The notes under the pieces are model-generated. The model was not told where the DNA came from. It did no database searches and was given only the letters and a program-made list of their open reading frames with translations. Of a DNA stretch of 11,958 bases, positions 6,844 to 11,958 are shown one piece after another. Source of the stretch: Candidatus Zhuqueibacterota bacterium 4484_219 (GTDB lineage: Bacteria; Zhuqueibacterota; JdFR-76; 4484-219); contig MZGM01000013.1 of NCBI GenBank assembly GCA_002085035.1, positions 1 to 11,958 of the forward strand. Reading direction: 5' to 3'. A program made the translations under genes and the position numbers. Numbering within the stretch: position 1 is the first letter of the stretch; every line of letters starts with the position of its first letter.

Positions 6844-7692
6844 TTACCTCAAAGCCATCTCCAAAACGGTAGCTGCATCAGTTTTTTCGTCCCGATATTT
6901 TACAATTACCGGACTGTAAAGAAAAATACCATATTGTTCAGCCAATTTACCATTGGCTTTTCTTGCACCACCTACTACTACGGCTCCCTCGGGAATAACG
7001 ATGGGTAAATCGGGGGTTTTTCGATAAATTTCACCACGCACTAAATCGTAAACCGGAGTAGAGCCGGTGATAACTACCCCTGCTCCAATAACGGCTCTAC
7101 GTTCAACAATTGTACCCTCGTAGATACCAGTATTCCCTCCAATCATCACCTCATCCTCAATAATTACTGGCATAGCACCTATGGGTTCAAGAACCCCACC
7201 AATCTGGGCGCCAGCTGAAAGATGAACCCGCTTGCCAATCTGGGCGCAGGAGCCAACTAAAGCGTGAGAATCCACCATGGTATCATCATCCACATACGCT
7301 CCTACATTAATATAGGAAGGCGGCATGATGGTTACTCTTTCGCCAACAAAAGCTCCACTTCGAATAGCAGACCCACCTGGGACAATTCGCACTCTTTGTT
7401 TCACACCATCTATTTGCCTTAGTGGAAACGTATCTTTATCAAAATATCTAAATCTGTCGTTTATGGAATAGTCAACGATCTCTCCCAGGCGGAAACCTAA
7501 AAGAATACCCTTTTTCACCCAGGGATTCACTTTCCATACACTACCGTGTTTTTCGGCTGCCCTTATCTCTCCCGATTCGAGCTTCTGCAAAAACTTGGTA
7601 AAAATGTCCCGTTTCTCCTGTTTAAATTCTTCCGCGGAACTGGAAAAGAATAATTCTATCTTTTCTTTTAACGAGTCTATCTCTGTAATCAT
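6844..7692 (-). CDS. dapD: 2,3,4,5-tetrahydropyridine-2,6-dicarboxylate N-succinyltransferase
   Basis: Transfers succinyl from succinyl-CoA to tetrahydrodipicolinate in diaminopimelate and lysine synthesis. The 282 residues match the usual length. A helical N-terminal domain (about 1-100) with WKVNPWVKKGILLGF (53-67) and RYFDK (82-86) is followed by a left-handed beta-helix of hexapeptide repeats from about 105 to 245. The family signature NVGAYVDDDTMVDSHALVGSCAQIG spans 129-153; Asp141 aligns with the catalytic aspartate of the Escherichia coli enzyme. GGVLEP (165-170) and IYEGTIVE (190-197, with Glu192) are also conserved. The ATG at 7692 has AAGGATC upstream. It is third in the dapB-dapA-dapD run, 71 bp after dapA. 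Its presence points to the succinylase branch; dapC, dapE and dapF must lie elsewhere. Confidence 0.95.
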   Translation of the reverse strand: MITEIDSLKEKIELFFSSSAEEFKQEKRDIFTKFLQKLESGEIRAAEKHGSVWKVNPWVKKGILLGFRLGEIVDYSINDRFRYFDKDTFPLRQIDGVKQRVRIVPGGSAIRSGAFVGERVTIMPPSYINVGAYVDDDTMVDSHALVGSCAQIGKRVHLSAGAQIGGVLEPIGAMPVIIEDEVMIGGNTGIYEGTIVERRAVIGAGVVITGSTPVYDLVRGEIYRKTPDLPIVIPEGAVVVGGARKANGKLAEQYGIFLYSPVIVKYRDEKTDAATVLEMALR

Positions 7693-7763
7693 ATTCTGAT
7701 CCTTGGTTAAACAGTACTATGATCATGGGGTTCATTACCCTCAAGGCCACTGTCAAGTAAGGG

Positions 7764-8654
7764 TTACAGCAGTTTCAGGTCTTGTAAAACCTTTTTTAAT
7801 TTATCTTGATTTACAGACGACATTTCACAAAGTGGAAGACGAAAATAAGGTTTAACTTTCCCCATTAAGTACAGAGCAGTTTTAACTGGAATAGGATTTG
7901 TTTCGATAAAATTGACCTTCAGCAAGGGTGTTAAGTAATGATGCAAATTTCTTGCTTTCTCAAAATCTCCATTCAAAGCCAAGGTAACCATTTCTTTGAA
8001 AAGTTTTGGTATCTCATTGGATATTACTGAGATAACCCCGTCGCCTCCCAAAGCAATAAGTGGTAGGGTTAAAAAATCATCTCCGGAAAGAACACTGAAT
8101 CCCTCCGGCCTTCCTCTTATAACCTCGCTGATTTGTTCCAGATTGCCCGAAGCTTCCTTGACACCTGCAATATTTTTGCAGTCGGTTGCCAATCTAAAAA
8201 TGGTTTCGGGAATGATGTTTTTGCCTGTCCGGCCCGGAATATTGTAAATTATCACTGGGATATCTACGGCCTCGGCAATAGCTCGGAAATGACGATAGAA
8301 TCCTTCTTGGGTGGGTTTATTATAATATGGAGCAACAGAGAGGATGCCTGTCGCACCCGCCGCCTGGGCTGCTTTAGCTAATTTAACCGCCTCCTTAGTA
8401 TTATTGGTACCAGCCCCGGCAATCACGGGGATCTTACCATTAACCCTTTCTACTACAATTGAGATAATTCTCTTTTGTTCTTCAGGGCTAATAGTAGGAG
8501 ACTCTCCAGTAGTTCCACAAGGAACAAGCCCATCAATTCCTTCCTGGAGTTGGAAATCTACTAAATTTCCCAACGTTTTCTCATCAATAGTAAGGTCATC
8601 GTTCATTGGGGTTACCAAAGCGGTAAAAGTACCTCTGAATTTCTCATTTGCCAT
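7764..8654 (-). CDS. dapA: 4-hydroxy-tetrahydrodipicolinate synthase
   Basis: Condenses pyruvate with aspartate semialdehyde, the committed step to diaminopimelate and lysine. The protein is a 296-residue TIM barrel of normal length. The pyruvate Schiff-base lysine is Lys166 (AGVKEASGN), the catalytic tyrosine is Tyr137 (IIYNIPGRTG), and the GTTGE motif lies at 47-51. VAPYYNKPTQEG (107-118) is also typical. The ATG at 8654 follows TGGAGGG and lies inside the end of dapB, an 11-bp overlap, so the two are translationally coupled. LysC-type lysine inhibition cannot be judged from the sequence alone. Confidence 0.97.
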   Translation of the reverse strand: MANEKFRGTFTALVTPMNDDLTIDEKTLGNLVDFQLQEGIDGLVPCGTTGESPTISPEEQKRIISIVVERVNGKIPVIAGAGTNNTKEAVKLAKAAQAAGATGILSVAPYYNKPTQEGFYRHFRAIAEAVDIPVIIYNIPGRTGKNIIPETIFRLATDCKNIAGVKEASGNLEQISEVIRGRPEGFSVLSGDDFLTLPLIALGGDGVISVISNEIPKLFKEMVTLALNGDFEKARNLHHYLTPLLKVNFIETNPIPVKTALYLMGKVKPYFRLPLCEMSSVNQDKLKKVLQDLKLL

Positions 8655-9405
8655 TTTGCCCTCCAGATATTAATGATTTAAACACGTCGGAAAAAGCATA
8701 AAATCCTTTCTTGTCTCTGATCCATTCGGCGGCAACAAGTGCTCCGATAGCAAGCCCCACCCGTGACCTGGCACGATGGGTAAGCTCAATCTCATCACCT
8801 TCAGAATCGAAAAAAACTGAATGCTCCCCGTAGATTGCACCAGCTCGAATACAAAGCAGATGCATTTCATCTTCATTTATCCGTCTGTTCAGGGATTCTG
8901 TCACAATCTTCTTTTTTCTATTTATTTGATGAAGAATAATATCCGCAATTTTTTTGGCGGTACCACTCGGAGAATCAACCTTGTTCCGGTGATGTTTCTC
9001 TAACAGGTAAACATCGTATTGAGAAAAATTTCTAAACGCCTCTGCTGCTCTCTGAACAACCTCAAAAAATAAATTTACCCCAACTGAAAAATTCGGAGCA
9101 TAGATCACCCCACCCTGATACTGTTGAACCAGCTCTTTAGCCTTTTCGAGGTCATCATACCAACCTGTGGTGCCAATTACTAATTTCAAATTCAACTTTA
9201 GTGCCTGTTCCAGATTGTTTAATACCGCCTCTTTCTGGGTGAATTCCAGAGCTACTTCCGCATTCTTTACTGTCGCTGCTGACATCTCTTTGGCCATTCC
9301 TGGAACGTCAGGATCAATAATGGCCACTACCTGATGCCCCCTGGTGACCGCAGCTTTTTCGAGCTCTCTGCCCATTTTACCATAGCCAACTAAAGCAAGT
9401 CGCAT
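8644..9405 (-). CDS. dapB: 4-hydroxy-tetrahydrodipicolinate reductase
   Basis: Reduces the DapA product to tetrahydrodipicolinate with NAD(P)H. At 253 residues it is slightly shorter than the Escherichia coli enzyme. The dinucleotide-binding motif GYGKMG (7-12) opens a Rossmann fold, GTTGW lies at 78-82, and APNFSVGVNLFF at 103-114. The catalytic and substrate segment KHHRNKVDSPSGTA (137-150) contains His138, His139 and Lys142. RAGAIYGEHSVFF (187-199) closes the substrate domain. The ATG at 9405 has GAGGAGG four bases upstream, and a near-consensus promoter lies about 60 bp before it, so this is the first gene of the dap transcription unit. It ends inside the dapA start. Confidence 0.96.
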   Translation of the reverse strand: MRLALVGYGKMGRELEKAAVTRGHQVVAIIDPDVPGMAKEMSAATVKNAEVALEFTQKEAVLNNLEQALKLNLKLVIGTTGWYDDLEKAKELVQQYQGGVIYAPNFSVGVNLFFEVVQRAAEAFRNFSQYDVYLLEKHHRNKVDSPSGTAKKIADIILHQINRKKKIVTESLNRRINEDEMHLLCIRAGAIYGEHSVFFDSEGDEIELTHRARSRVGLAIGALVAAEWIRDKKGFYAFSDVFKSLISGGQNGK

Positions 9406-9464
9406 TGTCCCTCCTCGAAATTCTCAGAAACTTCAGGCCAATTATTCCAATAAAATGTATCCAA

Positions 9465-9493
9465 AATATATTACTTTAAAGTAAAAATGTCAA
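9465..9493 (-). promoter_or_regulatory. sigma-70 promoter of the dapB-dapA-dapD unit
   Basis: On the minus strand TTGACA (9488-9493) is a perfect -35 box, followed after 17 bases by TATATT (9465-9470), one base from the consensus -10. The predicted transcript start near 9458 gives a leader of about 53 bases to the dapB ATG. Within the spacer, 9471-9484 is a perfect 14-bp palindrome (TTACTTTAAAGTAA), a possible operator. No lysine riboswitch would fit in so short a leader. Confidence 0.8.
9471..9484. promoter_or_regulatory. 14-bp palindrome in the dapB promoter spacer, possible operator
   Basis: TTACTTTAAAGTAA is its own reverse complement and fills most of the 17-base spacer between the -35 and -10 boxes. 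A dimeric repressor bound there would block RNA polymerase. An A/T-rich palindrome can also arise by chance in such a region. The identity of any regulator is unknown. Confidence 0.4.
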
Positions 9494-9594
9494 GACAAAT
9501 AACAGAAGGGCAACCAGGCGGGCATTTACCCCCTACACTCATATTTTACAAAATGACGTTTGGTAAAGTGGAAGAGAGAGACGGAAGGCAATTT

Positions 9595-9614
9595 GCAGAA
9601 CGTTCCTATTCTGC
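9595..9614 (-). other. short stem-loop directly after the peptidase stop codon
   Basis: GCAGAA and TTCTGC form a 6-bp stem around an 8-base loop on the minus strand. The stem begins at the last base of the TAG stop (9614-9616). No U-run follows. It may help end or stabilise the peptidase transcript, but the evidence is weak. Confidence 0.3.
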
Positions 9615-10894
9615 TAGTTAAACTTTTTCAAGATGTCTTTCATAACGTCTTTGTGGACCATAAAAGTCAACATCTTCAGCTTAATATAGTCGTCACGGTA
9701 AAAGTAATATCCTTTGAATTTCCCGTGGCGCGAACTACGTGCTGAGTCCTTAATCAGAAACCAGTCATGATCACCAATTCTGGTGTAGCCAACGAGATGA
9801 ACACCATGATCATCCGTACTGGTTTTATTGTAAAAGCGAAACTCTCGCGAGTCCTGATTAATGTACTCCTGGGGAATATCGAAATCGGGAATGATAGCAG
9901 CATCTTCAAAACCATTGTAGCCTGGTTCGCTAACGTCTCCACCAATAGCAACAGTGTAACCATTTTTTACCGCCTTTTTGATGATACCGTACCATTCGTC
10001 TAAGGGGACATTGTAATAGTCGGCACTGTGCCACCAATTGTCTGGCACCTTGTACTCGCCTTTGGTGTAGAAAGGAATCGACAAGGTAGACATGACGCTG
10101 ACGTAATCATCAGGGTTTAGTTTGAGAACATTGTGCAAAAATTCCAGCGGGGTCATTCGTTTCCCGTGGTATTCAAAGGAAGTAGGTGGAGCTCCCATGT
10201 ACTTGTTGAGAATAATCTTAACAGTGGCAATAACTTCCTGTTCATCCCAGTAGTTGTGGGTATTTATGTAACGCAGATAATTTTTTATTTCTTCAAACAT
10301 ACGGGTGTGATCGTAACGTTCATCATCACCCACCAACCCAGAATACACTTCTTTAGGCACCACACCGTATTTTTTCCAGATGCGAGTAACGGCATTTGCT
10401 TCCGAACCCTGCCCTACCTCGGAATCACCGCGTTCCTGAACGTAGCGGCGGACCTTTTCCAAGTACTCGTAGTAAACAGTATGCATTTCCGAAAGTTTGA
10501 TTTTCTGCCCGGTCAATCGAGCTACTTCTGACTCCAAAAACGACGTTGTGGAAAAACACCAACAGGTCCCGGTACGATATTGAGGTACTGGTGGAAAATG
10601 GAAAGCTGATTTGAAAACTTCAGGAGACGCTGGTTTTTTGACGCCCACAAAGTCAAAGCGTAATATTTTTGCGGCCTTTCGTTCCTCCTCCTTGCGTTTC
10701 TTTTGCCGGAGACGAATCGCAGCAGTTATTGAATCCCTTTGCGCTTTTTCCTTTTTGGCTTTTTCACTCATCTCTTTGAGAACAGGATCGTAGTACCTTT
10801 TAACATATTTGACTTTGTTAATTTGTGCTAATGATACAGTCCCGAGTAACCCGCCCAAGTACAAACTTACCAATATGATCAACGTTTTCCGCAT
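9614..10894 (-). CDS. secreted C1 family (PepC/bleomycin hydrolase-like) cysteine peptidase
   Basis: A papain-fold peptidase of 426 residues. Residues 1-23 form a Sec-type signal peptide (MRK, hydrophobic core, cleavage likely after SLA), so it acts outside the cytoplasm. A lysine/arginine/glutamate-rich helical stretch (about 39-80) precedes the catalytic domain. The oxyanion glutamine Gln105 and nucleophile Cys111 lie in PQYRTGTCWCFS. The catalytic histidine is probably His366 (DDHGVHLVGY). The third residue is Asp383 (LIKDSAR) where classical C1 enzymes have Asn; from memory this change is common in Bacteroidota homologues, so it need not mean inactivity. The C-terminal GYYFYRDDYIKLKM (395-408) is typical of that group. 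The start is placed at ATG 10894 because AGGAGGT (10900-10906) lies five bases before it; a longer frame from TTG at 10909 would put this ribosome binding site inside the gene. Target proteins are unknown. Confidence 0.85.
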   Translation of the reverse strand: MRKTLIILVSLYLGGLLGTVSLAQINKVKYVKRYYDPVLKEMSEKAKKEKAQRDSITAAIRLRQKKRKEEERKAAKILRFDFVGVKKPASPEVFKSAFHFPPVPQYRTGTCWCFSTTSFLESEVARLTGQKIKLSEMHTVYYEYLEKVRRYVQERGDSEVGQGSEANAVTRIWKKYGVVPKEVYSGLVGDDERYDHTRMFEEIKNYLRYINTHNYWDEQEVIATVKIILNKYMGAPPTSFEYHGKRMTPLEFLHNVLKLNPDDYVSVMSTLSIPFYTKGEYKVPDNWWHSADYYNVPLDEWYGIIKKAVKNGYTVAIGGDVSEPGYNGFEDAAIIPDFDIPQEYINQDSREFRFYNKTSTDDHGVHLVGYTRIGDHDWFLIKDSARSSRHGKFKGYYFYRDDYIKLKMLTFMVHKDVMKDILKKFN

Positions 10895-10899
10895 ATTGC

Positions 10900-10906
10900 A
10901 CCTCCT
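10900..10906 (-). promoter_or_regulatory. ribosome binding site that fixes the peptidase start
   Basis: AGGAGGT on the minus strand lies five bases upstream of the ATG at 10894. The alternative in-frame TTG at 10909 would overlap this site and add five residues (MRRCN) before an otherwise normal signal peptide, so the internal ATG is preferred. Confidence 0.85.
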
Positions 10907-10965
10907 CAACTTAAAATTTTCTGTAAATTTTCATCTGTTCTAAAAACCAACACCCAAAATAAAGA

Positions 10966-11013
10966 AAAGACCGAAGCCTCTATTCTATGTTGAAATTAGA
11001 AACCCCGGTCTTT
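10966..11013 (-). terminator. terminator-like hairpin after the ferredoxin/Gly-rich gene set
   Basis: AAAGACCG (11006-11013, read on the minus strand) pairs perfectly with CGGTCTTT (10966-10973). The inner GGTTTC and GAGGCT can extend the stem with G-U pairs, leaving a long A/U-rich loop. The minus strand continues as TTTTCTTTATTTT, a U-rich tail. It sits 29 bases past the stop of the 74-residue gene and separates that unit from the peptidase. Confidence 0.65.
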
Positions 11014-11041
11014 CATGTTTTTGTTAACTAATAGGTCGCTA

Positions 11042-11266
11042 TCACTTTCTTACCATTTTGGTTCCACATTTGGGGCAGGTCATTTGATAGCAAGGCACAC
11101 CTGCTTGATGTGCTACAGTTGTTCCACAAGAAGGGCATACACATTGTCCGCCTGGTCCTGCCCCGGGTCGTGTGCCACCCATTCGGCCTCGGCCCCCTCC
11201 GCGACCTAAGCCCCGTCCGGTACCCGGCCCCTGTCCGGCTGGGCCGGTTCCATCTCCTCTTGGCAT
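11042..11266 (-). CDS. small Gly/Arg-rich protein with C-terminal zinc ribbon (DUF5320-like)
   Basis: A 74-residue protein beginning MPRGDGTGPAGQGPGTGRG, the signature of DUF5320-like small proteins found in anaerobes. Residues 3-40 are almost entirely Gly, Arg and Pro and probably disordered. The tail has CPSC (44-47) and CPKC (64-67), plus Cys42 and Cys59, and looks like a zinc ribbon or other metal knuckle. From memory, such genes sit beside NifX/NafY-type iron-molybdenum-cofactor proteins, Mrp/MinD-type ATPases, ferredoxins and metallo-beta-lactamase genes, which fits the two neighbours here. The ATG at 11266 follows AAGGAG. The local G+C is raised because of the Gly/Arg codons, not necessarily because of transfer. 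Function is unknown. Confidence 0.8.
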   Translation of the reverse strand: MPRGDGTGPAGQGPGTGRGLGRGGGRGRMGGTRPGAGPGGQCVCPSCGTTVAHQAGVPCYQMTCPKCGTKMVRK

Positions 11267-11341
11267 CTTTGTACTCCTTAAAAATTAAATGTTTAAAATC
11301 CAGTTAACTTTTGGGTCAACTAAATTAACACACTTGTCCTA

Positions 11342-11515
11342 CTATTCCTCTAAAGAAATTGCTCCAGTAGGACATTCATCTACGCAGGCACCACAATCGG
11401 TACACTCTTCTGCATTTACCATAGCGACATCCTTCACCGTAATAGCTTCTGTTGGACACACATCCGCACAAACGCCACAACCCGTGCACTCATTCTTGTC
11501 AACTACTGCTGGCAT
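11342..11515 (-). CDS. 2x[4Fe-4S] ferredoxin
   Basis: A 57-residue clostridial-type ferredoxin, a low-potential cytoplasmic electron carrier. Both halves carry CxxCxxCxxxCP: cysteines 10, 13, 16, 20 (CTGCGVCADVCP) and 38, 41, 44, 48 (CTDCGACVDECP). They are separated by the usual short link and end GAISLEE. The ATG at 11515 is preceded by a strong AAGGAGGG. It lies 54 bp after the metallo-beta-lactamase gene and 75 bp before the Gly-rich gene, in the same direction, so co-transcription is likely. The internal duplication is the normal family layout. Confidence 0.95.
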   Translation of the reverse strand: MPAVVDKNECTGCGVCADVCPTEAITVKDVAMVNAEECTDCGACVDECPTGAISLEE

Positions 11516-11569
11516 AAAACAATCCCTCCTTTCTTGGATTTAGATTAAGGCACTAAGTTAATCAATGTC

Positions 11570-11958
11570 CTACTCCAACTCCCCCTCAGTAATAGTTATC
11601 AATCTTCCTACTCCAATTTCACGAAAGTTCTTGCCATAAGCATTTTCAAACAATCTTCTGGCTTTATCCCCTGAACAGTGGCAAGGCCCAACCTGTTGGA
11701 CTCCCAGCTTCTGAAAATTGGCGATAATTTCCTTAATCTCCTGCTCGGTTTTCCATCTTAAATGAAAACCTCCCATCACCAACAACGGTGTCCTTTTCAG
11801 CAACTCTGTTGATTTCCTTACTACCTCCACTATCCCCGGGTGGGCACAGCCAGTTATAATAATTAATCCTTTAATAGTAACAATTATGAGCGATTGCTCT
11901 TTTATAACGGTACCAAGTTCTCCTGTGCTGTAAACGTTATCCAAAAGCTTCTTTGAGT
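11570..11958 (-). CDS. metallo-beta-lactamase-fold hydrolase, C-terminal part (partial at window edge)
   Basis: The frame is open through the window end, so only the last 129 or so residues are visible and the true start lies beyond 11958. Motifs of the COG1237-type metallo-beta-lactamase group (7,8-dihydropterin-6-yl-methyl-aminobenzene-5'-phosphate synthase-like) are present: TGCAHPGIVEVV, GGFHLRW and GPCHCSGDKARRLF, with conserved His and Cys residues. The N-terminal HxHxDH metal motif would be outside the window. In anaerobes such genes often accompany ferredoxin and DUF5320-like genes, as here. A pterin-related role is a family annotation only; the real substrate is not evident. Confidence 0.82.
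   Translation of the reverse strand, partial: SKKLLDNVYSTGELGTVIKEQSLIIVTIKGLIIITGCAHPGIVEVVRKSTELLKRTPLLVMGGFHLRWKTEQEIKEIIANFQKLGVQQVGPCHCSGDKARRLFENAYGKNFREIGVGRLITITEGELE

Noticed and set aside
9406..9464. A lysine riboswitch ahead of dapB.
   Set aside because: The leader from the predicted start is only about 53 bases, too short for that RNA, and none of its conserved core is visible.
10895..10909. A TTG start at 10909 extending the peptidase by five residues.
   Set aside because: It would place the AGGAGGT ribosome binding site inside the coding region; the ATG at 10894 has ideal spacing.
11267..11341. A 7-bp hairpin with one G-U pair (AGTTGAC/GTTAACT) between the ferredoxin and Gly-rich genes as a terminator.
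   Set aside because: The stem is short and A/T-rich and no U-run follows; the genes are closely spaced and probably co-transcribed.

Overview
This window looks like a stretch of bacterial chromosome of moderate GC content. All twelve recognisable protein genes lie on the minus strand, so transcription runs from high to low coordinates. I see no rRNA, tRNA, CRISPR array, transposase, phage gene or origin. The one strong promoter is of sigma-70 type, and starts are ATG or GTG behind ordinary GGAGG-like ribosome binding sites. The gene mix (two ferredoxin-type proteins, a radical SAM enzyme, a metallo-beta-lactamase/ferredoxin/Gly-rich zinc-ribbon set) suggests an anaerobic or microaerobic life. 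The archaeal-style ATP-dependent DNA ligase, the UVR-motif protein and the secreted C1 peptidase resemble what I know from Bacteroidota-related and uncultured FCB-like lineages (Calditrichota/KSB1 type). That placement is inference with low confidence.

Right end (about 11042-11958): the C-terminal part of a metallo-beta-lactamase-fold protein running off the window, a 57-residue 2x[4Fe-4S] ferredoxin, and a 74-residue Gly/Arg-rich protein with a C-terminal zinc ribbon. The set ends at a terminator-like hairpin (10966-11013). Next comes a single secreted C1 (papain-fold, PepC-like) cysteine peptidase (9614-10894), whose real start lies five codons inside the longest open frame.

Middle (5599-9493): a near-consensus promoter with a 14-bp palindrome in its spacer drives dapB-dapA-dapD, the first and middle steps of succinylase-branch lysine/diaminopimelate synthesis. 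Downstream is a radical SAM protein with a helix-hairpin-helix tail, of the family annotated as putative DNA modification/repair.

Left part (1-5392): an ATP-dependent DNA ligase with a perfect 13-bp inverted repeat across its stop codon, a DUF362 protein with two [4Fe-4S] motifs, a SatD-family protein, a small DUF3307-like membrane protein, a nicotinamidase overlapping it by 4 bp, and a UVR-motif protein. The leftmost 145 bases are non-coding and carry a CGCAAAG-type short intergenic repeat.

The most interesting points are these. The SatD protein reads like a degenerate class III cyclase (or GGDEF-like) palm domain followed by a possible helix-turn-helix, and it is paired with a half-length DUF3307 membrane protein. 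A radical SAM/HhH protein, a DNA ligase and a UVR protein occur within one co-directional stretch. Hairpins are built across or against several stop codons.
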